DNA from: Sediminicola sp. YIK13
GTDB lineage: Bacteria; Bacteroidota; Bacteroidia; Flavobacteriales; Flavobacteriaceae
Assembly (NCBI RefSeq): GCF_001430825.1
Contig: NZ_CP010535.1
Coordinates: 2,336,501 to 2,400,500 of the forward strand
Reading direction: 5' to 3'
Length of the DNA: 64,000 nt
Both the position numbers and the translations under genes were made by a program. Of the stretch, positions 17,119 through 25,930 are shown in pieces; positions within the stretch are counted from its first letter, which is position 1, and each line of letters begins with the position of its first letter. The notes under the pieces are model-generated. The model did no database searches. It was not told the origin of the DNA and saw only the letters and a list, made by a program, of their open reading frames with translations.

Positions 17119-18126
17119 ATGGACAAAAAGAATAAGACTCTTGGGGAGTTTATTATAGAGCACCAATCGGCCTTTCAGTATTCATCCGGGGAACTTTCCA
17201 AGCTTATTAATGCTATACGACTTGCCGCCAAAGTAGTGAACCATGAAGTGAACAAAGCCGGTTTAGTAGATATTTTAGGAGCAGCAGGTGACACCAATAT
17301 CCAAGGTGAAGATCAACAAAAATTGGACGTCTTAGCCAATGAAAAATTTATTCAGGCCCTAAAGAACAGGGAGATTGTTTGTGGGATTGCCTCTGAGGAA
17401 GAGGACGACTTTATCAGGGTCAATAGCAATGACAAACAGAATCAAAATAAATATGTAGTACTTATAGACCCCTTGGACGGTTCTTCCAATATAGACGTGA
17501 ACGTATCGGTGGGGACAATTTTTTCTATCTATCGAAGAATTACTCCCGTGGGAACTCCTGTGACCATAGAAGATTTTTTACAACCTGGAAAAAACCAGGT
17601 AGCAGCAGGGTATATTGTTTATGGAACATCCACTATGCTCGTTTACACAACGGGTAATGGGGTAAATGGCTTTACTTTGAACCCCGCTATTGGGACCTTT
17701 TACCTGTCGCACCCCAACATGGAGTTTCCTGAAACCGGGAAGATCTATTCCGTTAATGAAGGAAATTACATCCATTTTCCACAAGGGGTAAAAGATTACA
17801 TCAAATATTGTCAAAAAGAGGAGGATGACCGGCCTTATACTTCCAGATATATTGGTTCCCTTGTATCGGATTTCCATAGAAACATGATCAAAGGTGGTAT
17901 TTATATGTATCCCAAAAGCAGCGTGGCCCAAAATGGAAAATTGCGTTTGCTCTACGAATGCAACCCTATGGCATATTTGGCAGAACAGGCCAACGGTAAG
18001 GCCAGTGATGGGTATAGACGAATAATGGAAATTGAACCAACAGAATTGCACGAACGGGTGCCCTTTTTCTGTGGAAGCCGTAAAATGGTAGAGAAAGCAG
18101 AAGAGTTTATGGCATTAAAACCATAA
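17119..18126 (+). CDS. fbp: Fructose-1,6-bisphosphatase, class I
   Basis: A 335-residue gluconeogenic enzyme hydrolysing fructose 1,6-bisphosphate to fructose 6-phosphate. The start at 17119 ([11 protein letters not shown]) is chosen over an earlier in-frame ATG because that one falls in the promoter and adds unrelated residues. Metal-binding motifs are [20 protein letters not shown] (the family signature), GIASEEEDD, and the C-terminal [20 protein letters not shown]. It is a single-gene unit ending in a shared terminator. Confidence 0.96.
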   Translation: MDKKNKTLGEFIIEHQSAFQYSSGELSKLINAIRLAAKVVNHEVNKAGLVDILGAAGDTNIQGEDQQKLDVLANEKFIQALKNREIVCGIASEEEDDFIRVNSNDKQNQNKYVVLIDPLDGSSNIDVNVSVGTIFSIYRRITPVGTPVTIEDFLQPGKNQVAAGYIVYGTSTMLVYTTGNGVNGFTLNPAIGTFYLSHPNMEFPETGKIYSVNEGNYIHFPQGVKDYIKYCQKEEDDRPYTSRYIGSLVSDFHRNMIKGGIYMYPKSSVAQNGKLRLLYECNPMAYLAEQANGKASDGYRRIMEIEPTELHERVPFFCGSRKMVEKAEEFMALKP

Positions 18127-18127
18127 A

Positions 18128-18153
18128 AAAAAGGGGGCATTTGCCCCCTTTTA
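18128..18153. terminator. Bidirectional terminator between fbp and the TerB-like gene
   Basis: AAAAGGGGGCA pairs with TGCCCCCTTTT around a very short loop, flanked by A and T runs. It lies 2 bp after the fbp stop and 16 bp before the end of the convergent minus-strand gene. Confidence 0.8.
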
Positions 18154-18168
18154 AATTATACTCCTATT

Positions 18169-18591
18169 CTACTTTTTAAGTAGATAAACATAGTCTTCAT
18201 AAGATATTTTACCTTGGAAGATATCAATTGACCTAGCTATTATTTTATTGGCAGTTTCGGTGTTGTACCCCAGACCAATGGCATATTTTTTAATTAAGGC
18301 AAGCTCATCTTCATCAATCATATGATCCACAAAAATCATCCTAAAAAGGTCGAACAAGCGCTCCAAACGCCTTTCGGAAGAGGTTGGAGGATCAATAGGA
18401 TATATGGTAGGTTTATTCATGACCTCCTCATATTCCAACTCGGTTACGTCCAATTTTAGGGCAAAACGGTTCAACAACTCAACTTCTTCTGGGTTGATCT
18501 CCCCATCTATAGCGGCCAATGAGGCAATTGCTGCAAAATGAGCTAGATTCTTCCTATGCTCGCTATTATCATATAAATCTACAAAAGACAT
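18169..18591 (-). CDS. TerB-like (tellurite-resistance B fold) protein
   Basis: A 140-residue all-helical acidic protein. Two related helical halves carry metal-like acidic loops: AIDGEINPEEVELLNRFA near residue 30 and DHMIDEDELALIKKYA near residue 95. This duplicated pattern is typical of TerB/DjlA-N-type domains, which are cytoplasmic and may bind divalent metal. There is no ter cluster nearby, so tellurite resistance should not be assumed. It converges on fbp. Confidence 0.7.
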   Translation of the reverse strand: MSFVDLYDNSEHRKNLAHFAAIASLAAIDGEINPEEVELLNRFALKLDVTELEYEEVMNKPTIYPIDPPTSSERRLERLFDLFRMIFVDHMIDEDELALIKKYAIGLGYNTETANKIIARSIDIFQGKISYEDYVYLLKK

Positions 18592-18769
18592 ACTTTACTT
18601 TTTTTAGTAAGAACAAAGATATATTTTTTAAAAATCATCGGTTTAAAAATGGCACAATTATTTTAACAGATCCCCGCTAAAATCGCTTTTTAGCCCACTC
18701 GATCAACCTGGCAAGCAATTGCTTAAAACGAGAAGAAGAAACAAAAGAAATTCGTAACTTTCCGTTGCT

Positions 18770-19816
18770 ATGAATAAACCTCTTCTACAATTTACGGGTA
18801 AGGGTATCTATTGCAGTGCTGCCAAGGTATACCTTGATCCTTGGAAGCCTGTGGACCATGCCATTATTTCTCATGGACATGCAGATCACAGCAGGTACGG
18901 CCATAAAAAATACATTACACACCACCATAATGTCCCTATCATTAAACACCGGTTGGGGGACATTACCGTTGCCGGAAAAGAGTGGGGAGAAACCTTCCTA
19001 ATCAATAATGTCAAATTTAGCCTACATCCCGCTGGGCATATTATTGGGTCTTCCCAAATCCGGGTAGAACACCAAGGAGAAGTTTGGGTCTTTACTGGCG
19101 ACTATAAGACTGAGGATGATGGGATCTCCACTCCTTATGAAGTAGTAAAATGCGATACTTTTATTACCGAATGCACTTTTGGCCTTCCTGCTTTTAAATG
19201 GACGCCACAACAAGAAGTCTTTAAGGACATCAACAATTGGTGGGCATTAAACAGGGCCGACGGAAAAACCTCGGTGCTTTTTGGCTACAGTCTTGGAAAA
19301 GCACAACGACTCTTAAAATACTTGGATACGGATATAGGAAAGATATACACCCATGGAGCCATAGAAAACATGACGGAGGTCCTAAGACCTTTGGTCCATT
19401 TCCCTCCCACTACTCTAATAACCAAGGACACCAAAAAGGACGAACTGGCCGGAAATATAGTTTTGGCCCCACCTAGCGTGCATGGCAGCCCATGGATCAG
19501 AAAAATGGTGCCTTTTGTCACAGGCTCCGCCAGTGGATGGATGGCATTTAGAGGGGCCCGAAGAAGAAGGGCCATAGATAGGGGTTTTGTGTTAAGTGAC
19601 CATTGCGATTTTCAGCAATTATTGGATAGCATTAAGTCCACCGGGGCTGAAAAAATCATATGCACCCATGGTTACACAGACCTATTTTCTAGATATTTAA
19701 GAGAGTTGGGGTATGACGCGCGTACTGAACAAACCCAATATGAAGGCGAATTGTCAGAGCTTAATTATCAAGAGGTAGAGGAAGGAAACCTGAAACAACT
19801 TGCGGTAAAAGAATAG
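18770..19816 (+). CDS. Ligase-associated DNA exonuclease (MBL/beta-CASP fold)
   Basis: A 348-residue metallo-beta-lactamase-fold nuclease. SHGHADHSRYG (about residue 39) is the Zn-binding HxHxDH motif; PAGHIIGSSQI, FTGDYKTEDDG and TECTFGLP add further ligands, and VLSDHCDFQQL and ICTHGYTDLFSRYL lie in the beta-CASP part. It belongs to the exonuclease family encoded with a DNA ligase, an Lhr-like helicase and a phosphoesterase in many bacteria. The four genes lie in that order here, with 21 bp to the ligase. Its likely job is end processing in double-strand or gap repair. Confidence 0.93.
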   Translation: MNKPLLQFTGKGIYCSAAKVYLDPWKPVDHAIISHGHADHSRYGHKKYITHHHNVPIIKHRLGDITVAGKEWGETFLINNVKFSLHPAGHIIGSSQIRVEHQGEVWVFTGDYKTEDDGISTPYEVVKCDTFITECTFGLPAFKWTPQQEVFKDINNWWALNRADGKTSVLFGYSLGKAQRLLKYLDTDIGKIYTHGAIENMTEVLRPLVHFPPTTLITKDTKKDELAGNIVLAPPSVHGSPWIRKMVPFVTGSASGWMAFRGARRRRAIDRGFVLSDHCDFQQLLDSIKSTGAEKIICTHGYTDLFSRYLRELGYDARTEQTQYEGELSELNYQEVEEGNLKQLAVKE

Positions 19817-19837
19817 AGTCAGACAGGTATTTAGCTA

Positions 19838-21463
19838 ATGAAGAAATTTGCCCAACTTATAAAAACCCTGGACAGCACCAACAAGACCAACCTTAAAGTG
19901 GCTGCATTAACAGCCTATTTTGAAGAGGCACAGGATAGGGACAAGGTGTGGACCATCGCCATCCTATCCCATCGCAGGCCCCCTAGGCCGGTGAACACTA
20001 CCCTGCTACGTCAATGGGCCTCTGAGCTTTCCAATATCCCGTTGTGGCTCTTCGAGGAAAGCTATCATATTGTAGGGGATCTGGCCGAAACCATCGCACT
20101 GGTCATCCCTTCCTCCTCTATTAAAACTGACAAAAGCCTAACCCAGTTCCTTGAGGAAATGTTAGCGCTAAAAGCAAAGTCCGAATCGGAAAAAAAGGCC
20201 TATCTCTTTCAGAATTGGAAGACAATGGACTATTATGAACGTTTTGTATTTACCAAATTGATCACCGGCGGATTCCGCATTGGGGTCAGTCAGAAATTAA
20301 TGACCAAGGCACTTGCCAAGGCCACTGAACTGGACGAGGATATTTTGGCTTACAAATTAATGGGGAACTGGGACCCCAGTACCATCTCCTTTCAAAAATT
20401 GGTTTTGGAAGAAAACAAAAGCGATTATCTATCCAAACCCTTCCCCTTCTACCTGGCATATGCCCTAGAAGATACCCCTCATAATTTAGGTGCTATTGAA
20501 AACTGGTACGTGGAGCATAAATGGGATGGCATCCGATCTCAGGTCATTGTTAGAAATGATGAACTATTTGTCTGGAGCCGCGGAGAAGAATTGGTAACCG
20601 ACAAATATCCCGAGTTCCATTCCTTCGTTGGAGAAATACCCAATGGAACCGTTATGGATGGTGAGATCCTACCTTTCCCAAATGGCGATATCGGGACTTT
20701 TAATGATCTCCAGACCAGGATAGGCAGAAAGACTATTTCCAAGGCGTTGCTCAAAAAAACACCCGTCATTATAAAAGTATACGATATATTGGAATGGGAA
20801 GGAGAGGATATTAGAAAAATACCCTTTTCCGAAAGGAGAAGAATTTTAGAGGCCCTGGTGCGGCCCCTTGTAGAAAATACAGACCTACCCCTCCAATTAT
20901 CGGAGACGATGGAGTTCTCCCATTGGGATGAGCTAGCCCAAGAAAGGGAACGCTCCAGAGAAGTTAAAAGTGAAGGTTTAATGCTCAAACGCAAAGAGTC
21001 CCCTTACCTAGTTGGGCGAAAAAAGGGCGATTGGTGGAAATGGAAAGTAGACCCGCTAACCATAGATGCCGTGCTAACCTACGCCATGCGAGGCCATGGT
21101 AGACGAAGCAACCTCTTTACCGATTATACCTTTGCGCTTTGGGATCAAAATGAAAAAGGCGAAAAGGAACTGGTCACCTTTGCCAAGGCCTACTCCGGAC
21201 TTACCGATGCAGAATTCAGAAAGATAGACGCATGGATCAAAAAAAATACCCTGGAACGCTTTGGGCCTGTGCGCAGCGTAACACCGCATCAGGTTTTTGA
21301 AATAGCCTTTGAGGGTATTGCCATTTCCAAAAGACATAAAAGTGGGGTTGCAACGAGATTCCCCCGTATTTTAAGGTGGCGAAAAGACAAAAAAATAGAA
21401 GAGGCCAACACACTCGTAGATTTAAAGGCATTAATTCCAGGCCCAATAAGTAACCATGACTAG
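19838..21463 (+). CDS. ATP-dependent DNA ligase (Lhr-associated type)
   Basis: A 541-residue ligase. Residues 1-195 are the DNA-binding domain (ELSNIPLWLFEESYHIVGDLAETI). The adenylation domain has motif I in EHKWDGIRSQV, with the nucleophilic Lys near residue 228, followed by VWSRGEELVTDKYPEF, TVMDGEILPF, SEGLMLKRKESPY and GDWWKWKVDP. The C-terminal OB domain ends with EIAFEGIAISKRHKSGVATRFPRI seen in parts. It joins 3'-OH and 5'-phosphate ends using ATP, alongside the NAD-dependent LigA expected elsewhere. The 3' end overlaps the helicase start by 8 bp, showing translational coupling. Confidence 0.93.
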   Translation: MKKFAQLIKTLDSTNKTNLKVAALTAYFEEAQDRDKVWTIAILSHRRPPRPVNTTLLRQWASELSNIPLWLFEESYHIVGDLAETIALVIPSSSIKTDKSLTQFLEEMLALKAKSESEKKAYLFQNWKTMDYYERFVFTKLITGGFRIGVSQKLMTKALAKATELDEDILAYKLMGNWDPSTISFQKLVLEENKSDYLSKPFPFYLAYALEDTPHNLGAIENWYVEHKWDGIRSQVIVRNDELFVWSRGEELVTDKYPEFHSFVGEIPNGTVMDGEILPFPNGDIGTFNDLQTRIGRKTISKALLKKTPVIIKVYDILEWEGEDIRKIPFSERRRILEALVRPLVENTDLPLQLSETMEFSHWDELAQERERSREVKSEGLMLKRKESPYLVGRKKGDWWKWKVDPLTIDAVLTYAMRGHGRRSNLFTDYTFALWDQNEKGEKELVTFAKAYSGLTDAEFRKIDAWIKKNTLERFGPVRSVTPHQVFEIAFEGIAISKRHKSGVATRFPRILRWRKDKKIEEANTLVDLKALIPGPISNHD

Positions 21464-23921
21464 AGAGCAACTTTACAACATAGCCGAGGAATGGTTTTCA
21501 CAACAAGGCTGGACTCCTTTTAAATTCCAAAAAGACACCTGGAAGGCCTTTTTACAAGGCAAACATGGCCTCCTCAATGCTCCCACGGGCAGTGGAAAAA
21601 CCTATGCCCTATGGTTCCCCATTGTCCTCAATTACATTAAAAACAATCCAGATTACCAGACCCAACACAAAAAAGGCCTTAAAGCCATTTGGATAACACC
21701 GCTCAGGGCGCTATCCCAAGAGATCCTCCAATCAGCGGAACGGGTATCCAAGGACTTGGGGACGAATTTTACGGTGGGCATTCGTTCTGGGGATACCTCA
21801 AACAAGGAGAGGGTGCAGCAGAAAAAAAACATGCCGGACCTCCTTATTACTACCCCTGAAAGTTTACAACTATTACTGGCCTCCAAGGGCTATGACAAGA
21901 TGTTCAAGAACTGTTCTGCCATTGTTGTGGATGAGTGGCACGAACTGTTGGGCACCAAAAGAGGGGTTCAAATGGAACTGGCACTCTCCAGATTAAGAAC
22001 GGTCTCCAAAAAAATTCGAATTTGGGGTATTTCGGCCACCATAGGGAATTTGGAACAGGCAAGGGAGGTGCTTTTGGGCACCAATGAAGAGATTCAGGGA
22101 AATTCAGTTCTGATCAAGGCGAAGCTGAACAAAAAAATAACGGTGAAAAGCATTATTCCCAAAACAATGGAAACGTTTCCGTGGCGGGGACATTTGGGAC
22201 TGCATTTATTGGAGGAAGTGGTACCCATCATCAATGCGAGTAAAACCACCTTGCTGTTTACCAATACCCGAAGCCAATGTGAAATTTGGTTCCAAAAAAT
22301 CCTACATCTGCATCCGGAATATGCCGGCGAAATAGCAATGCACCATGGGAGCATCAATAAGGAGACCCGTCTGTGGGTTGAGCAAGCCATCCGAAATGAA
22401 AGCCTTAAAGCTGTGGTATGCACATCTAGCCTGGACCTAGGTGTGGATTTTGCCCCCGTAGAAACAGTGATCCAGATAGGAGGGCCAAAAGGGGTTGCCC
22501 GATTTTTACAACGGGCAGGGCGCAGTGGCCATAGACCTGGGGAAGAAAGTGTTATCTATTTTTTACCCACCCACGCCATGGAACTCATAGAAGCTTCGGC
22601 ACTGCAAAGGGCGGTAAAAGAGCAGGTAGTGGAAGATCGTTTGCCCTATCTCAATAGTTATGACGTCTTGGTGCAATACCTCACTACCTTGGCAGTTTCT
22701 GATGGGTTTTTTCCCGATGAGATCTACAAGGAAATTAGTGAGACCTTTTGTTTTCAGGCCATTTCCAAAGAACAGTGGCAATGGTTGTTGAACTTTATTG
22801 TACTCGGAAGCCAAAGCCTTCAAACCTATGACGAGTATAAAAAAGTGGAGATTGAAGAGGATGGCAGATTCAAGGTAAATAGCAGAGCCGTTGCCATGCG
22901 GCATCGTTTTCAAATTGGAACCATTGTGGGAGATGCCAATTTAATTGTCAAGTATCAAAAAGGGGGATATATAGGCTCCATAGAAGAGTTTTTTATCTCC
23001 AAGCTCACCCAAGGTGACGTATTTACCTTTGCAGGAAGAAACCTGGAATTTATCCGCATAAAGGATATGCAGGTACATGTGCGCAATTCGTCCAAAAAAA
23101 CCAAAAAAGTCCCTAGTTGGATGGGGGGAAGAATGAGTTTTTCCGCCCAGATGTCAGAACTCCTAAGAGAAGAGTTATACACTGCCAATGTACCAACTGC
23201 CAAACTCTCCAAAGAAATGAAAGCCCTGGAGACTATTTTTGAGCGGCAAAACTTGGAGAGCATGGTTCCCAAACCAGATGAATTTCTTATCGAAACCTTC
23301 AAGACAAGAGATGGGTACCACCATATTTTTTATCCTTTTGAGGGTCGGTTCGTCCATGAAGCTATGGGCAGCCTCTTGGCCTATCGCATCAGTCTTTTGT
23401 CCCCGGCAACCTTTTCCATAGCCTTTAACGATTATGGATTTGAGCTACTATCGGACCAAGAGATCGATATGCAGCAGGTCTTGGACAACGATCTTTTCAG
23501 TGCTGATTTCCTTTTGGACGATTTGCAAAAAAGTCTGAACGCCACGGAAATGGCAAGGAGAAAATTTAGGGATATTGCCGTGATCAGTGGTATGGTATTC
23601 ACAGGATATCCCGATAAGGGTATTAAAATGAAGCACCTTCAAAGTAGTTCCCAACTTCTATTTGATGTTTTCAGGGATTATGAGGCAGACAACTTACTGT
23701 TCCAACAGGCATTCACCGAGACTTTTGAGCACCAATTGGAGGAAGGTCGCTTGAGATTGGCATTGGAACGTATAGAAGATCAAAAGATAATTTGGAAAGA
23801 TTGCGAAAAGCCTACCCCCTTCTCCTTCCCTATTATAACAGACCGACTTAGGGAAAAACTATCTAGCGAAAAGCTAGCTGATAGGATCAAAAAAATGACG
23901 GCCAAGTTAATGAAGAAATGA
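21456..23921 (+). CDS. Ligase-associated DEXH-box helicase (Lhr-like)
   Basis: An 821-residue superfamily 2 helicase. Walker A is NAPTGSGKTYALW near residue 45, the DEXH box is VVDEWHELLGTKRG near residue 157, motif III is ISATIGNLEQ, and the second RecA domain has CTSSLDLGVDF and LQRAGRSGHRPGE. The remaining 400 residues form the Lhr-core winged-helix and beta-barrel region. Lhr-type enzymes translocate 3' to 5' on single-stranded DNA and are induced by DNA damage. It overlaps the ligase gene, so the two are made together. Confidence 0.93.
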   Translation: MTREQLYNIAEEWFSQQGWTPFKFQKDTWKAFLQGKHGLLNAPTGSGKTYALWFPIVLNYIKNNPDYQTQHKKGLKAIWITPLRALSQEILQSAERVSKDLGTNFTVGIRSGDTSNKERVQQKKNMPDLLITTPESLQLLLASKGYDKMFKNCSAIVVDEWHELLGTKRGVQMELALSRLRTVSKKIRIWGISATIGNLEQAREVLLGTNEEIQGNSVLIKAKLNKKITVKSIIPKTMETFPWRGHLGLHLLEEVVPIINASKTTLLFTNTRSQCEIWFQKILHLHPEYAGEIAMHHGSINKETRLWVEQAIRNESLKAVVCTSSLDLGVDFAPVETVIQIGGPKGVARFLQRAGRSGHRPGEESVIYFLPTHAMELIEASALQRAVKEQVVEDRLPYLNSYDVLVQYLTTLAVSDGFFPDEIYKEISETFCFQAISKEQWQWLLNFIVLGSQSLQTYDEYKKVEIEEDGRFKVNSRAVAMRHRFQIGTIVGDANLIVKYQKGGYIGSIEEFFISKLTQGDVFTFAGRNLEFIRIKDMQVHVRNSSKKTKKVPSWMGGRMSFSAQMSELLREELYTANVPTAKLSKEMKALETIFERQNLESMVPKPDEFLIETFKTRDGYHHIFYPFEGRFVHEAMGSLLAYRISLLSPATFSIAFNDYGFELLSDQEIDMQQVLDNDLFSADFLLDDLQKSLNATEMARRKFRDIAVISGMVFTGYPDKGIKMKHLQSSSQLLFDVFRDYEADNLLFQQAFTETFEHQLEEGRLRLALERIEDQKIIWKDCEKPTPFSFPIITDRLREKLSSEKLADRIKKMTAKLMKK

Positions 23922-24071
23922 CCCCTTGGCCCTTTAGGCATTCCCTTAGGAAGACAGGAATAAAAAGGCTCTCCTCCTTGTTCAAGTAGGAGAATAAATT
24001 CCGACGTAAATCAGGTGAAAGAGGAGGTTTATTTTCCTTTTAGTAGTAGTTTTGTAGGTATCAAACATTCC

Positions 24072-24713
24072 ATGACACAACATATTCAAATTCAGGATCA
24101 GCATATTACACTCCATAGCACGGGAGCTCTTTTTTGGCAGGAACAAGATATGCTTTTGGTAAGTGATGTGCATTTGGGAAAGGTCTCCCACTTTAGAAAA
24201 CATGGAGCGGCCATACCCCAAAAGGCTATAGAAAAGAACTTTGAATTGCTCACGGAAATTGTGGTGAAATTTAAGCCAATGACCATTTGTTTTTTGGGGG
24301 ATCTATTCCATTCCCATTTAAATAGCGAATGGCAGCTATTTGAGGCCTGGATAGGTGAACAAACATCAAAAATTATTTTGGTGATGGGCAATCACGACAT
24401 TATCTCCCCCTTAAAATATGAAGGGATCGGCATAGAAACCATACAGGAAATTTTACTCCCTCCTTTTTTGCTCACCCACCACCCAGAAGAAAGAGATGGT
24501 TTTTTTAATTTCTCGGGGCACATCCATCCCGCTGTCAAACTAAAAGGACTGGGCCGACAACGACTTAAATTACCCTGTTTTTTTAAGAGGGAAAACCAAA
24601 TGATACTTCCGGCCTTTGGAGAATTTACCGGCACGCATATTTTAACACCTACTAAAGAGGACGAAGTGTACGCCATTACAAAAAATGAGGTTATTTTAGT
24701 GGCAAACCATTAG
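24072..24713 (+). CDS. pdeM: Ligase-associated phosphoesterase/endonuclease PdeM
   Basis: A 213-residue calcineurin-like phosphoesterase. A GTG at 24015 would add 19 residues; the ATG at 24072 (MTQHIQIQDQHI) fits the family better. Metal ligands are in LVSDVHLGKVSHFRKHG, CFLGDLFHSHLNSEW, VMGNHD and FSGHIHPAV, all in the expected order. It is the fourth member of the exonuclease-ligase-helicase set, 150 bp after the helicase stop, and probably trims or nicks DNA during repair. Confidence 0.9.
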   Translation: MTQHIQIQDQHITLHSTGALFWQEQDMLLVSDVHLGKVSHFRKHGAAIPQKAIEKNFELLTEIVVKFKPMTICFLGDLFHSHLNSEWQLFEAWIGEQTSKIILVMGNHDIISPLKYEGIGIETIQEILLPPFLLTHHPEERDGFFNFSGHIHPAVKLKGLGRQRLKLPCFFKRENQMILPAFGEFTGTHILTPTKEDEVYAITKNEVILVANH

Positions 24714-24715
24714 AG

Positions 24716-25873
24716 ATGCTTACCAGCCAAAAACATTTGTTCAGTCTCGAAGACAATATCACCTATTTAAACGGTGCCTATATGTCTCCCCAATTAAAAA
24801 GCACAGAGGAAATCGGCATGGCCAACCTCAAAAAGAAAAGCCGACCCTACTCCATTAGTCCAGCCGATTTTTTCACACAAAGGGTAGTCCTAAAAAAGCG
24901 TTTTGCGGCACTAATTGAAGCTCCCAACTATCAAAATATCGCCATTATTCCTTCTGTTTCCTATGGTACAGCTACCGTTGCCAATAATATAACGTTAAAG
25001 GCCGGGGATGAGATAATTTTGGTGGACGAAGAGTTTCCCAGTAATGTATATACGTGGAGACGCCTGGCAGAAACCTATGGGGCCCATATAAAAATTATTC
25101 AGCCTCCCCGCGGATTTAAGGATCGCGGGAGACTTTGGAATGAAGCCATCCTAAATGCCATTACCCATAAAACAGCACTTGTGGCCATGGCCCATGTACA
25201 TTGGGCAGACGGCACTAAATTTGACCTTAAATCGGTGCGGGAGAAAACGCGAACAGTGGGTGCGCTCCTTATCATTGATGGCACCCAAAGCATTGGCGCC
25301 CTCCCTTTTTCGGTAAAAGAATTGCAACCAGACGCCTTGATCTGTGGAGGTTACAAATGGCTAATGGGACCTTACTCCTTGGGTGTTGCCTATTATAGTG
25401 ATGTCTTTAACGATGGGAAACCCTTGGAGGATAATTGGATGAACAAACTGCACTGCGAAGATTTCACCCAATTGACCCAATATCACGACGAATATCAACC
25501 CCATGCGGGACGGTATTCAGTTGGGGAATCCAGCAATTTTATTATGGTCCCCATGCTCATCAATGCCTTGGAACAACTCATACAATGGCAGCCAGTAAGA
25601 ATCCAGAAATATTGTCGGTTTATTTCAGAAGATGCTTTGGATAAATTACGTGAGCAAAACTGTTTTATCGAAGAGAATGACTTTAGGGGCCAGCACCTCT
25701 TTGGGGTTTACCTACCCAAGGAAAGGGAAAGGGAAGTGCGAAACATAAAACAACGGTTACACGAGCACAACATTTTTGTATCCTACCGTGGGAAAGCTAT
25801 TAGGGTTTCGCCCAATGTTTACAATCAGAAAGAAGATTTTGATAAGTTCCTCTCCTGTTTTAACCCCTTCTAA
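24716..25873 (+). CDS. Class V aminotransferase-fold PLP enzyme
   Basis: A 385-residue PLP-dependent enzyme. The cofactor Lys lies in CGGYKWLMGPYSLG (about residue 220), the Asp that contacts the pyridine nitrogen is in LLIIDGTQSIGALPF, and AHVHWADGTKFDL is also typical. It resembles the NifS/isopenicillin-epimerase-like branch, but no active-site Cys of desulfurases is placed with confidence. The start is 2 bp after pdeM, so it is likely coexpressed with the repair genes for no evident biochemical reason. The donor and acceptor are unknown. Confidence 0.85.
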   Translation: MLTSQKHLFSLEDNITYLNGAYMSPQLKSTEEIGMANLKKKSRPYSISPADFFTQRVVLKKRFAALIEAPNYQNIAIIPSVSYGTATVANNITLKAGDEIILVDEEFPSNVYTWRRLAETYGAHIKIIQPPRGFKDRGRLWNEAILNAITHKTALVAMAHVHWADGTKFDLKSVREKTRTVGALLIIDGTQSIGALPFSVKELQPDALICGGYKWLMGPYSLGVAYYSDVFNDGKPLEDNWMNKLHCEDFTQLTQYHDEYQPHAGRYSVGESSNFIMVPMLINALEQLIQWQPVRIQKYCRFISEDALDKLREQNCFIEENDFRGQHLFGVYLPKEREREVRNIKQRLHEHNIFVSYRGKAIRVSPNVYNQKEDFDKFLSCFNPF

Positions 25874-25905
25874 ACATATCCTTTTCATGATAGCGCAAGA
25901 GTGCC

Positions 25906-25913
25906 TATATTTG
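25906..25913 (+). promoter_or_regulatory. Putative -7 box for mfd
   Basis: TATATTTG matches TAnnTTTG and lies 17 bp before the TTG start of mfd, in the 57-bp gap after the aminotransferase gene. No exact TTG -33 is present; CTTTTC occupies that position. It suggests mfd can be transcribed independently of the upstream genes. Confidence 0.4.
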
Positions 25914-25930
25914 CATAAAAAATTTTACTC

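Noticed and set aside
18169-18591. Tellurite resistance function for the TerB-like gene
   Set aside because: TerB folds occur widely without tellurite resistance and no other ter genes are present.
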